From contig NZ_BMEY01000006.1 of assembly GCF_014637405.1 (NCBI RefSeq), forward strand, positions 145,212 to 209,211: 64,000 nucleotides of DNA. The letters run 5' to 3'. Of the stretch, positions 16,290 through 24,349 are shown piece after piece; position 1 is the first letter of the stretch, and each line of letters starts with the position of its first letter. The position numbers and the translations under genes are program-made. The DNA comes from Ornithinibacillus halotolerans. Lineage in GTDB: Bacteria; Bacillota; Bacilli; Bacillales; Amphibacillaceae. The notes beneath the pieces were generated by a model. It was not told the origin of the DNA, did no database searches, and saw only the letters and a list, made by a program, of their open reading frames with translations.

Positions 16290-17474
16290 TTAGTTCTGTC
16301 CTCCTTCACCCGTAGCAATTTGTTCTACCTGTCTATTTAATCGTACAATCTGCTTAAGACCAGCATTAATTAATGTGAAGATAAAGATCCAGCCAATAAT
16401 GATTAGAACAATAGGTAGAAAGTAAAACTTATTTAAGAGATGGAGAGGCATATCCCAAACGGCATGAATAATAACAGGAACTGCAAATAGCTTCAAGAAA
16501 TTAGTATTAAAACAATGATTGGAACTAAGATTTTCATTTCCTTTCACATATACTAATGCCGCACCAGAAATAGCTGCCCAGATCGTATGTGTACCAATTC
16601 CTGTCCATGCTCTAAGGAAAATAACATCCAACATAGTTGCATCACCATGAGTCAGTCCAAAGCGAAAAGCATATCCTGCTGACTCAAACGCAGCAAACCC
16701 AGCTCCCACAGCTGCTCCAATGAGCAATCCATTGAGAATATATTTTGGATTTAATTTATATACAAAATAAATAACAATAACTAATTTACCAACTTCCTCC
16801 ACTACCCCAACAATGACTGCACCGACGTAATCTAATTGATTAACTGGGAGAAAAGAAAATAAAAAAAGTGTAACTACTAAAGAGGAAGCACCACCAATAA
16901 ACAACATTTTGAGAGTTTCATAAAAACTAATATTTCTTGGGGCATTTGTTTCCCAAAAAAAGATTAATAGTGAAACAGGAACAGCAAAAGAGCCGATAAT
17001 GATTAAACCAGGAAGTGCATTTATATTTTGGAAAGAAAAAGTTGAGATATAAAGGAGGGCATAGGTAATGACAAAGAAAAGTAAAACACGAGAAAAAAGC
17101 CAAGGCTTTGGCCAGGAAGATGAGATTTCATGTTCTTCAGGGGTAGTTTGTTTTGTCCCAGTTATGAATATGAGTTCTCCTTCTTCTTTCGTATGTTTTT
17201 TAAATACCGCGGAAAATACATCACGTAAATTTAGGTCAATATTGCCTTTCTCTCCAACCATAGAATTTATTTTCCCGGTTGCATTTAAGAATGTACCTTT
17301 TATTTGTTCTTGAAAGCTTTTCGATTGATGATCATTGCCATTGCTAGGATGAGTATTCTCTTCAGGAGTATTATTTTCCAATTTAGATTCGTTTATATAG
17401 ACGATTTTTGCACCGCAATTTGTACAAAATTTACTTCCGTTTACTAACTTTATTCCACATGTTGAACAAAACAT
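16290..17474 (-). CDS. PrsW-family intramembrane protease with zinc ribbon
   Basis: This 394-residue membrane protein begins with a zinc ribbon (C3-x2-C6 ... C17-x2-C20), a Ser/Asn-rich linker and a conserved soluble stretch, followed by about eight transmembrane helices of the PrsW type. The conserved motifs are visible: EEVGK, FAAFESAGY, then GIGTHTIWAAISGAAL and HAVWD. PrsW of B. subtilis cleaves the anti-sigma factor RsiW; here the target is unknown. The ATG follows AAGGAGGGGGA. The zinc ribbon fusion sets it apart from the short PrsW form. Confidence 0.83.
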   Translation of the reverse strand: MFCSTCGIKLVNGSKFCTNCGAKIVYINESKLENNTPEENTHPSNGNDHQSKSFQEQIKGTFLNATGKINSMVGEKGNIDLNLRDVFSAVFKKHTKEEGELIFITGTKQTTPEEHEISSSWPKPWLFSRVLLFFVITYALLYISTFSFQNINALPGLIIIGSFAVPVSLLIFFWETNAPRNISFYETLKMLFIGGASSLVVTLFLFSFLPVNQLDYVGAVIVGVVEEVGKLVIVIYFVYKLNPKYILNGLLIGAAVGAGFAAFESAGYAFRFGLTHGDATMLDVIFLRAWTGIGTHTIWAAISGAALVYVKGNENLSSNHCFNTNFLKLFAVPVIIHAVWDMPLHLLNKFYFLPIVLIIIGWIFIFTLINAGLKQIVRLNRQVEQIATGEGGQN

Positions 17475-17658
17475 AAGTCCCCCTCCTTATGTCGGGTTAA
17501 TATTAAGTACATTATATTAACTAAAGGAGTAGTTTATGTGCATGTAAGCTTGGGCTTTTATTTGGACTCGTAAGCATAAAATCCCATGATTTAAACCCAA
17601 ATGATATAATAGAGTCATAGAATCAATGTTTTTCATTTCGTACAGGGGGTAAGTGAAA

Positions 17659-18453
17659 ATGAATGTGACCTTATTAAACATCGATGGGGTATATCGCAAT
17701 CAAACTTTCTATCAAAATAGCTCCCATCAATGGATAAACTTTGATTTTCTCCGTAATATAAATTTGTTTTGTGAAAAGGAACTAGTAGGTAAAATAAGGA
17801 AGATGGTTGTGCAACAGCCAAATGATATTTACTTTCTTGGAAATGGGAATTACCATTATTTTTCCTATATACTACAGTCACAAATTGACAAACCATATTC
17901 ATTAGTTCTGTTTGACCATCATACGGATACATTGCCAAGTCCAAGTGATGAACTCCTAAGCTGTGGTTCTTGGGTCTTAGAATCTCTTAAAAATCTCCCA
18001 ATGCTTAAAAAAGCTTATATCATTGGTGTAAGTGAAGAAGCTGTCCAACACATTCCTAATTCGATACAAGATAAAATAGTACTATACACTGAACGAATGT
18101 TTCAAACTAATCTAAGGTCTGTTTTGAAGTCTATCTTAAAAACGATGCCAACAAATATGGTATACATAAGTGTGGACAAGGATGTTCTCTATAAAAAAGA
18201 TGCGGTAACTAACTGGGATCATGGTACACTTCGGATAAAACAGTTATTAAAGATGATAAAGACCTTATTCCAACATAAAATAATCATTGGGTCTGATGTA
18301 TGTGGCGAAGTAATGATTAATCCATCTAATGAATATTCACAAGAGATTATGGAAGCGATTGCGATTAATAATCGTGCGAATGGCCTTATTCTGGAAGCAA
18401 TGAAGTGGTGGAGTAAGAAGGGAAAGATTTCACCAGCTGTATTACATGCTTAA
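17659..18453 (+). CDS. Arginase-fold (ureohydrolase-like) protein
   Basis: This protein of about 264 residues has metal-binding signatures of the arginase/deacetylase fold: FDHHTDT around residue 94 (DHHxD) and YISVDKDVL around residue 175 (where ureohydrolases have DxDxxDP). It also has HGTLRIKQLLKMI and a late GSDVCGE. The second Asp motif is altered (DKD without the following DP), so catalysis as a true arginase or agmatinase is doubtful. ATG at 17659 fits the AGGGGG site better than GTG at 17653. It is a standalone gene. Confidence 0.72.
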   Translation: MNVTLLNIDGVYRNQTFYQNSSHQWINFDFLRNINLFCEKELVGKIRKMVVQQPNDIYFLGNGNYHYFSYILQSQIDKPYSLVLFDHHTDTLPSPSDELLSCGSWVLESLKNLPMLKKAYIIGVSEEAVQHIPNSIQDKIVLYTERMFQTNLRSVLKSILKTMPTNMVYISVDKDVLYKKDAVTNWDHGTLRIKQLLKMIKTLFQHKIIIGSDVCGEVMINPSNEYSQEIMEAIAINNRANGLILEAMKWWSKKGKISPAVLHA

Positions 18454-18464
18454 TATTGGGATAA

Positions 18465-18500
18465 AAAAATGAGGCTGTTCTAGACACAGCCTCATTTCTC
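18465..18500. terminator. Bidirectional terminator
   Basis: AATGAGGCTGT and ACAGCCTCATT arms with a 6-nt loop lie between two convergent genes, with A-rich and T-rich flanks. Confidence 0.85.
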
Positions 18501-18508
18501 ATTTCTAA

Positions 18509-18907
18509 TCAATTATTATCCATATTATTTAATTGTTTTTCTACCATATCTCCTATGACAGGGAGTTTAAACCATTTCCCTTGATAGGCTTGAATCATTA
18601 GGAAAATCCAAAGTACAAACGCAAATGGTGCAATTAATAAACTAATTCCCCAGCCAATAATCGGTATAAATGAAAGAATAATATTAAGGACAAATAATCC
18701 GACAGATACAAAGATAGATTGTAATGCATGGAATCGAACAAAACGGCTGTCTTTTTCAATTAATAAGAAAATGATTCCAGTAATAAAACCAACTAAATAG
18801 GTTAGTAAGCCTGCTAAGTTCTCATCTAGACCAGATGAAGTCTTAATAGGTTGTTGATCTTTCTTTTCCTCATTATTATCTCTGTTTTCGTTTTGAGACT
18901 CACTCAT
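18509..18907 (-). CDS. DUF4870-domain membrane protein
   Basis: This 132-residue protein has a charged, Gln/Asn-rich N-terminus and three hydrophobic segments with the DUF4870 (Tic20-like) signature: LAGLLTYLVGFITGIIFLLIEKDSRFVRFHALQS, then the WGISLLIAPFAFVLWIFLMIQAYQG ending. Its function is unknown; the family is widespread in bacterial membranes. The start follows GGAGGGAAATATC. Confidence 0.82.
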   Translation of the reverse strand: MSESQNENRDNNEEKKDQQPIKTSSGLDENLAGLLTYLVGFITGIIFLLIEKDSRFVRFHALQSIFVSVGLFVLNIILSFIPIIGWGISLLIAPFAFVLWIFLMIQAYQGKWFKLPVIGDMVEKQLNNMDNN

Positions 18908-19119
18908 GATATTTCCCTCCTTTACATAAATGGGGTGTAACTTCCCAAATTCATTAAGTATTTATTCCCACTGATTTAATTTATGACGGTAGGCCAGTAA
19001 TAATGAACTATATTTATATTAATGTTATTAGAAATTCTATTCTGAACATTGTTAGTATGTGATAAGATAAAAAAAGGTAAACAAATCAGCAAATATGTAT
19101 TTTTAAAGGAGAATAAAAA

Positions 19120-19542
19120 TTGAACCATTGTGTGTTTTGTCATCCAGAGTTAGTACCTAGTCAAAATGTTATCTTTAGTAATGATTATTGCTTATTCCTC
19201 CAACTAGATGATGCAAAAGAAAAAGGTGTACCGTTGGAAGGGGCAGGTTTAATTGTACCTAGAGAACATCGAGAAACAGTTTTCGACCTAACTAAGGAAG
19301 AATGGGATGCAACATACATGCTGTTACAAGAAGTGAAAACATATATTGATAATACATACCAACCGGATGGATATAATCTTGGATGGAATTGCGGAGATGT
19401 CGGTGGACAGCATATATTTCACGCCCATTTTCATGTATTACCGAGGTATAAAGATGAAAAAATGGCAGGGAAAGGGATTCGGTATTTGTTTAAGGGAAAA
19501 GAGAATTTGAGAGGAAATAATCAACAAAAGGAGTTGTATTAA
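19120..19542 (+). CDS. HIT-family hydrolase
   Basis: This 140-residue histidine-triad protein has the catalytic HxHxH as HAHFH within HIFHAHFHVLPRY and the upstream N-terminal CxxC-like pair (CVFCHPE). HIT enzymes cleave nucleotide phosphoramidates or dinucleoside polyphosphates in the cytoplasm. The TTG start follows AAAGGAG. It is shorter at the C-terminus than Hit of B. subtilis and carries a Lys/Asn-rich end, but all catalytic residues are present. Confidence 0.85.
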   Translation: MNHCVFCHPELVPSQNVIFSNDYCLFLQLDDAKEKGVPLEGAGLIVPREHRETVFDLTKEEWDATYMLLQEVKTYIDNTYQPDGYNLGWNCGDVGGQHIFHAHFHVLPRYKDEKMAGKGIRYLFKGKENLRGNNQQKELY

Positions 19543-19608
19543 CTTACAATTTCTAGATTGAAACAATAGTAGTAAATAAAACGTCCAAACTAATAAAGGA
19601 GAATATTT

Positions 19609-20088
19609 ATGAAAAAACTATCATTTTTATTTATCATTTTCTGTTCATTTATTTTAGTTGGATGTCAATTGGTGAATCAACCGAGTGGTAAGTTAGGGCA
19701 GCCGCCAACAGTTCATATGGAAATTAGCGGACAAGAATATCCTACCATTCTTGGTGCGTACTGCTGGCATAATAAAAATCGTGCTGAATGTACGGATACG
19801 GCAGGCCCGATAGAATTGGCGCAGGATAAAGAGCCGATCCAAGTTGGACCAGGAGAACAAATTACATTTATTATAAATTATATGGAACCAGATTCAGAAC
19901 TTTTGGAGCAATTTAATACTCCTAGTTATGAGGATGTTACAGCTATAAAAATATCGGATGATTCATTTGAAGCACCATTAGAAGAAGGAATCTATTATTA
20001 TTCTTATAGTCTTACATGGACTGATAAAGGTTCTGCTAATAATTCCTATGGAGACGCTGTTTATGCCTTTGCATTGGAAGTTAAATAG
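19609..20088 (+). CDS. Hypothetical lipoprotein
   Basis: This 159-residue lipoprotein has the signal MKKLSFLFIIFCSFILVGC. The mature part is a likely beta-rich extracellular domain with two Cys residues (AYCWHNKNRAECTD) that could form a disulfide. No family is recognised. The ribosome-binding site is AAAGGAG. It is followed at once by a GGGGAC repeat copy. Confidence 0.65.
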   Translation: MKKLSFLFIIFCSFILVGCQLVNQPSGKLGQPPTVHMEISGQEYPTILGAYCWHNKNRAECTDTAGPIELAQDKEPIQVGPGEQITFIINYMEPDSELLEQFNTPSYEDVTAIKISDDSFEAPLEEGIYYYSYSLTWTDKGSANNSYGDAVYAFALEVK

Positions 20089-20091
20089 AAT

Positions 20092-20106
20092 GGGGGGACT
20101 GTCCCC
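20092..20106. repeat. REP-like palindrome, simple copy R3
   Basis: GGGGACTGTCCCC with two extra G at the 5' side begins 3 nt after the stop codon of the lipoprotein gene. Confidence 0.7.
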
Positions 20107-20176
20107 TTTAAAAAATGAAACTTATTACGACGAATTATCGTATTAATTAGAAAAGGGATTCTAAGGAGCTGGTGGA

Positions 20177-20476
20177 ATGGCTGGACTAATCGTAACAATA
20201 ATTATCCTAATCCCAGTATATATTATATTGATTTGGTCATATGTGGAACCAGAGGAAAGTATGTTATTTGGTGAGAGATGGATGTATCAGGAAGATCCGG
20301 AGTTCTCTACAAGGTCTATTCAATTTAGGAAGTTTACTTCGCTGATGCTCATGATAGGTATTCCTCTTTTTATTATCGGGATTTTAATAGAGAAAATGAT
20401 CTATTGGCTCGTTCCTGCCATATTTATTGTAGTTTTTGTGATTGGTGTACTGAAAATTCTAGCAGAGGATGATTAA
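20177..20476 (+). CDS. Small two-helix membrane protein
   Basis: This 99-residue protein has hydrophobic segments at about residues 3-21 and 55-90 (the latter probably two helices) joined by an acidic, aromatic loop. No family is recognised. The ATG follows AAGGAGCTGGTGGA. It ends 3 nt before the next gene, so it is probably cotranscribed with the nucleotidyltransferase and Nudix genes. Confidence 0.6.
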   Translation: MAGLIVTIIILIPVYIILIWSYVEPEESMLFGERWMYQEDPEFSTRSIQFRKFTSLMLMIGIPLFIIGILIEKMIYWLVPAIFIVVFVIGVLKILAEDD

Positions 20477-20479
20477 CAT

Positions 20480-21352
20480 TTGCATTTACGAAGTGAACTA
20501 GAAATGATGAGTCTATTTAAGAAAATAGTCATGGATGATCCACGAATTAGATTATCTGTATTAGAAGGTTCGAGGACAAATCGAAATATACCTAAAGATA
20601 ATTTTCAAGATTATGATATATCATTTTTTGTAACGGATATGGATTCCCTTAAGGAAAATGAAACATGGTTAGAGTCCTTTGGAACAGTTATCTTTATGCA
20701 AAAACCTGAAGACATGGAATTATATGAACCAGAATTAGGAACTTGGTACAGTTATCTTATGTATTTGAGTGACGGTAATAAAGTTGACTTAACGTTAATT
20801 CCACTCGATGAAATAGATTCCTACTTTAAACAATCAGATGGTTTAGTGGAAGTGTTAATTGATAAGGACAATCGAGTTAAAGGAAAGACTGAAGCAACCG
20901 ATGAAAAATACTGGGTCAAAATGCCAACCGAGCAGGAGTTTATCGATTGTTGTAATGAGTTTTGGCATGTAACTGCCTATGTAGCTAAAGGATTGTACAG
21001 AAAAGAAATTCTTTTTGCATTAGACCATTTCAATGAGATTGTACGTCCAGAACTATTGCGCATGATTTCATGGGAGGTTGGCTGTAGAGAAGGATTTACA
21101 TTTAGTTTAGGGAAGAACTATAAGTTTTTGGATAAGTATTTGGAAGAAGAGGATTTTAATAGAATTCTAGATACTTTTTCTCTGCAAGGATATGAAGAAA
21201 CGTGGCGTTCACTGAAACTATGTTGCCAATTATTTATTTCGTATTCTAAAAAGGTAGCCCAAAAACTAGAATATTCGTATCCTAATTATGATGAAGTTAT
21301 GACAGATTATATTACTCAAGTATATAGTAATTTATCAAAACAAGGAGATTAA
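20480..21352 (+). CDS. Aminoglycoside 6-nucleotidyltransferase-like (ANT(6)/AadK type)
   Basis: This 290-residue protein belongs to the streptomycin 6-adenylyltransferase family. The motifs are LEGSRTNRNIPKDNFQDYDISFFV (GSR and the catalytic DYD region), GNKVDLTLIPLDEI with the third Asp, and the C-terminal helical segment LDHFNEIVRPELLRMISWEVG. Length matches AadK/AadE. The TTG start is 3 nt after the previous stop. It is chromosomal by context (no plasmid or transposon genes nearby), so intrinsic low-level streptomycin resistance is possible but not shown. Confidence 0.85.
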   Translation: MHLRSELEMMSLFKKIVMDDPRIRLSVLEGSRTNRNIPKDNFQDYDISFFVTDMDSLKENETWLESFGTVIFMQKPEDMELYEPELGTWYSYLMYLSDGNKVDLTLIPLDEIDSYFKQSDGLVEVLIDKDNRVKGKTEATDEKYWVKMPTEQEFIDCCNEFWHVTAYVAKGLYRKEILFALDHFNEIVRPELLRMISWEVGCREGFTFSLGKNYKFLDKYLEEEDFNRILDTFSLQGYEETWRSLKLCCQLFISYSKKVAQKLEYSYPNYDEVMTDYITQVYSNLSKQGD

Positions 21353-21356
21353 TCGT

Positions 21357-21824
21357 ATGGTTCGAAAGGCAGTTGGTGCAATTGTTTTTCAAGGGGATTG
21401 TTTTTTATTAGTGCATAAAGTGAAAATTAATGCAGGATCTACGAAGGAAGACATTATTGGTGAGTGGGATGTTGTAAAAGGTGGAGTAGAGGATTCGGAT
21501 AAAGACTTGCAAAGTGCTGTATTACGAGAGTTGATAGAGGAGACTAGTTCAAGTGAGTTTCAAATAATAAAGCAATTACCAGAGAAGATTTGTTTTGATT
21601 TTCCAGAAGAGACTAGCAGGAAGATTGGTTTTAAACGTCAGGAAACAACAATGTTTCTAGTAGAATTTTTTGGAGATAGGGAATCACTAAATCCAAATGA
21701 TAATGAAATAGATAAAATTAGAATGCTAAATAAAGAGGAAGTAATGGAAAAGCTCTCCCATGCAGATACAGTGGAGTATTTTAATAAGTACATATTTCAT
21801 AGAGGGGGACAGTCCCCACTTTAA
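21357..21824 (+). CDS. Nudix hydrolase
   Basis: This 155-residue protein has a Nudix box GGVEDSDKDLQSAVLRELIEET (REL and EE metal ligands intact) in an N-terminal alpha/beta fold. It hydrolyses a nucleoside diphosphate-linked substrate of unknown identity. It starts 4 nt after the ANT(6)-like gene and is probably cotranscribed. Its last seven codons and stop (RGGQSPL) are read from the left arm of a GGGGAC repeat hairpin, so the native C-terminus has been replaced or extended by the repeat. Confidence 0.85.
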   Translation: MVRKAVGAIVFQGDCFLLVHKVKINAGSTKEDIIGEWDVVKGGVEDSDKDLQSAVLRELIEETSSSEFQIIKQLPEKICFDFPEETSRKIGFKRQETTMFLVEFFGDRESLNPNDNEIDKIRMLNKEEVMEKLSHADTVEYFNKYIFHRGGQSPL

Positions 21825-21852
21825 CACGTTAGTGTGGTGGGGGACTGTCCCC
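21804..21852. repeat. REP-like paired palindrome R4 (hairpin)
   Basis: GGGGACAGTCCCC (21805-21817) and GGGGACTGTCCCC (21840-21852) face each other across a short spacer containing ACAC/GTGT, giving a long hairpin. The left arm overlaps the end of the Nudix coding sequence; the hairpin also lies just past the stop of the convergent DsbA-like gene and may terminate both. Confidence 0.75.
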
Positions 21853-21860
21853 TGAAAATG

Positions 21861-22781
21861 TTATTTCTTTGTATAGTATTTTTCTCCAAGTATTTCTTTT
21901 TCTTCATAATGCTCATGAGAAAGTTCTTTTTCTATGAAATTCGGAAGGTCAGATGGATCAACATCGTACATAACTTCGATTTCTTTTGCGAATAGAAGAT
22001 TTTCTTTTTCTAACAAGTTTGATAGGGATGGCTGCTCTTTTACTTTTGGTTCATCCCCTAAGATTTGTGTTAACCCAGCAATATAATTCTCTAATGGACG
22101 ACTACCAACAATTCGGACACCCTTTTGTTCTTCATTTACCATAATAATTGTTGGGAATCCTCTTGCACCGAGGTTTCTTGTTAGGGCAAAGTCTTCCTGT
22201 AATAAATCATGACCTGACTGCTCATTCGCTTCCTTTACGATTGCTTCTCCGTCAAGACCAAGTCCATTGACAATTTCTACTAGGACAGAATCTTCCCCGA
22301 TATTTTGGTTAAAGGCGAATAACTCTTCACGGGCACGACGTAGGTATTCAAATGCTTTTTCTTCCCCATGATATTTTTGAACGATTTTAAATACACGTGA
22401 TGGAGGGAATGATGACTGAACTGGATTGTCAATCATCAATGATCCATCAATTGGCATACGGTAATGTTCACCAACTTCTCTCCAGTGACCAGCAACATCC
22501 GCTGGTTTAAAGATTCCATTAGCAGGATCAATTGGGCCATCATGCCATTTTTCTAATAAGCCTCCCATTACCGTATGGACATTGAAATAATGTCCGTATT
22601 GTTCAATAAAACGGCGCAGGGATGGTTCGATTGCCCAGCAATGAGAACAAATTGGATCCGTTACATAATATAAATCAATTGTTTTTGTTGGGTTGTTAAA
22701 ATCAACAATTTCCATTTCTTCGTCTCCTGCTTCTCCGCAAATGCCAGTTTCTAAGTCACAAACCATATTTTTGTTTGTCAT
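21861..22781 (-). CDS. DsbA-family thioredoxin-fold protein (SpxH-like)
   Basis: This cytoplasmic protein of about 306 residues has a thioredoxin fold interrupted by a helical insert as in DsbA/FrnE/SpxH proteins. The active-site-like CSHC is in YVTDPICSHCWAIEPSLRRF, and the cis-Pro loop is in LGARGFPTIIMV. No signal peptide is visible; an acidic C-terminal extension follows. It is either a cytosolic oxidoreductase or an adaptor like SpxH/YjbH. The ATG at 22781 overlaps the stop of the upstream flavin reductase by ATGA and follows AAGGAGGAAG, so the pair is translationally coupled. Confidence 0.8.
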   Translation of the reverse strand: MTNKNMVCDLETGICGEAGDEEMEIVDFNNPTKTIDLYYVTDPICSHCWAIEPSLRRFIEQYGHYFNVHTVMGGLLEKWHDGPIDPANGIFKPADVAGHWREVGEHYRMPIDGSLMIDNPVQSSFPPSRVFKIVQKYHGEEKAFEYLRRAREELFAFNQNIGEDSVLVEIVNGLGLDGEAIVKEANEQSGHDLLQEDFALTRNLGARGFPTIIMVNEEQKGVRIVGSRPLENYIAGLTQILGDEPKVKEQPSLSNLLEKENLLFAKEIEVMYDVDPSDLPNFIEKELSHEHYEEKEILGEKYYTKK

Positions 22782-23356
22782 ACCAATACTTCCTCCTTTA
22801 CACGTAGTGTCTTTAATGCAGTTGACCAATCAATTACTTCATCTAAAAGTTTTCCGACAGTGTCCTCATGGAACGGTGCTGGATTAAATTTGCTCATTTC
22901 TTCAAAATCTGTGAATAAGCTCATTCCAACATGTGTTCCAACGGTTGCAACTTTTGGTACAGAAAGGATTAACCGTAATTCGTTTGCAGCAGATACACCA
23001 AGTGTAGAACCATAACTGACGATTCCTGCTGCTTTATTATTCCATTCTTGATATAGATAATCGATAGCATCCTTTAATCCTGATGTAATCCCTTTATTGT
23101 ACTCTGCTAATACAAAAACAAATCCATCTAGTGAGTCTATTTTTTCTGACCATGGTTTTGCTTCAGGTGTTTGGTAATCTTTTGTAAAAACTGCTGGAAC
23201 TGATTCATTGTATCTTGGTAAGTTGTAATCTTTAATGTCCACTAACTCAAATTGAGCATCTGTACGTTTGTCTGCAATTCCTTTCACCCATTCTGCAACT
23301 TGCTTGTTTACTCTCGAATCTCTTGTACTCCCTGTAATGATACCGATCTTTAACAT
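22778..23356 (-). CDS. NADPH-dependent FMN reductase
   Basis: This 192-residue flavodoxin-like protein has the FMN phosphate-binding loop GSTRDSRVNKQVAEW, then FVLAEYNKGITSGLKDAIDYL and IVSYGSTLG, diagnostic of the NADPH-dependent FMN reductase/azoreductase family. It reduces quinones, azo compounds or chromate in the cytoplasm. It is the first gene of a two-gene unit with the DsbA-like protein and is divergent from a TetR regulator, the usual arrangement for an inducible detoxification unit. Confidence 0.88.
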   Translation of the reverse strand: MLKIGIITGSTRDSRVNKQVAEWVKGIADKRTDAQFELVDIKDYNLPRYNESVPAVFTKDYQTPEAKPWSEKIDSLDGFVFVLAEYNKGITSGLKDAIDYLYQEWNNKAAGIVSYGSTLGVSAANELRLILSVPKVATVGTHVGMSLFTDFEEMSKFNPAPFHEDTVGKLLDEVIDWSTALKTLRVKEEVLV

Positions 23357-23493
23357 TGAAATTCCTCCTAATAGTTTTTTATTTGATAGTGCTACTTGGA
23401 AGTCTTTAAATTTGAAATATTAAGCCTTCCGTTTGCTTCTAAATTTAGTTTATAAGATAATAAAATCAATGAACACCAATAGAACGGCAGAAA

Positions 23494-23509
23494 TGTTGGA
23501 TATCCAACA
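23494..23509. promoter_or_regulatory. Candidate TetR operator
   Basis: TGTTGGATATCCAACA is a perfect 16-bp palindrome in the divergent gap between the flavin reductase operon and the TetR gene, 40 bp before the latter's start. Confidence 0.65.
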
Positions 23510-23548
23510 CATGATAAAAATTGTTGAAAAAGTAGGGGGCTTTATACA

Positions 23549-24091
23549 TTGACGGAAACAAAAACAGATCCTCGGATTTTAAGGACAAGAAAATTAATTA
23601 TGGATTCATTTATTGATTTATCTAGTAAAAAGGAATTTAAAGATATTACAATTAAAGATATTACGACAGAGGCAATGATTAACCGAGCGACTTTTTATTA
23701 TCATTTTGAGGATATTTATGATCTATTAGATAAAGCATTAACAGAGGTGTTATTCGTTAATTTAAATTTTGAAGATTATAAGGATAGTGACTTTGATGAG
23801 GATACTTTCGTTCGGATTTTTACAGCGATTACCGATTTCCAAACTTCCTTATCTAACCGATGTCATCGTGGCTACGAGGATACAATTGCTCGGATAATTC
23901 GTGATCAGTTAGAAGTTATTCTCTATAGTATATTAAAGAGAAAACATCCTAGCGATGCAGACGAAGGGTTGAAATTATCTGCAACCATGTTAAGTTGGGG
24001 CTTATACGGAGCATCGGTGGAGTGGAGGAGAAGTAGCAATACGGTATCTCCCGAAGAGTTTATCAAAACGGTAACTCCGTATTTGGATTAG
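23549..24091 (+). CDS. TetR/AcrR-family regulator
   Basis: This 180-residue regulator has an N-terminal TetR HTH (TRKLIMDSFIDLSSKKEFKDITIKDITTEAMINRATFYYHFEDIYDLLDKAL, about residues 10-60) and a helical ligand-binding C-terminal domain. The TTG start follows GTAGGGGG. It is divergent from the flavin reductase/DsbA-like operon with a perfect palindrome between them, so it probably represses that operon and itself. The inducer is likely an electrophile or quinone, by analogy only. Confidence 0.85.
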   Translation: MTETKTDPRILRTRKLIMDSFIDLSSKKEFKDITIKDITTEAMINRATFYYHFEDIYDLLDKALTEVLFVNLNFEDYKDSDFDEDTFVRIFTAITDFQTSLSNRCHRGYEDTIARIIRDQLEVILYSILKRKHPSDADEGLKLSATMLSWGLYGASVEWRRSSNTVSPEEFIKTVTPYLD

Positions 24092-24099
24092 AGTAAATG

Positions 24100-24145
24100 A
24101 AAAGAGTGCTCTGATTTTCTGAGGCGAATCAAAGCACTCTTTTTC
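24100..24145. terminator. Bidirectional terminator
   Basis: AAAGAGTGCT...GATT and AATC...AGCACTCTTT arms with a 10-nt loop are flanked by A-rich and T-rich ends, between convergent genes. Confidence 0.85.
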
Positions 24146-24148
24146 ATA

Positions 24149-24289
24149 TTATAAATTTTCTGTATCAATTCTAGGATAACTTGGATGATAGAGTGCAGAT
24201 ACACGAGCATTTTCATTGTGACGATCATCATTAGAGGTATCTTGTGCTTTTTTCTTTTTCCTACTAGTTAATCTATCTTTTTTAGTCAT
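24149..24289 (-). CDS. Small basic/charged protein (46 aa)
   Basis: This 46-codon reading frame has a strong ribosome-binding site (TAGGAGGTGCAAT before ATG). The product starts MTKKDRLTSRKKKKAQDT, very Lys/Arg-rich, and ends LYHPSYPRIDTENL, soluble and without a signal. It lies alone between the TetR terminator and the serine hydrolase pseudogene. I recognise no family; the clean start signal and codon content support expression. Confidence 0.6.
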   Translation of the reverse strand: MTKKDRLTSRKKKKAQDTSNDDRHNENARVSALYHPSYPRIDTENL

Positions 24290-24349
24290 ATTGCACCTCC
24301 TAATTATAGTATGGTGCAATAACTTCTTTTTTATAGGATGGTCATAATA

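Noticed and set aside
16290..17474. PrsW-like protease as the protease for the anti-sigma factor at 6200-7423
   Set aside because: Suggestive by analogy to RsiW, but the genes are 9 kb apart and nothing in the sequence connects them.
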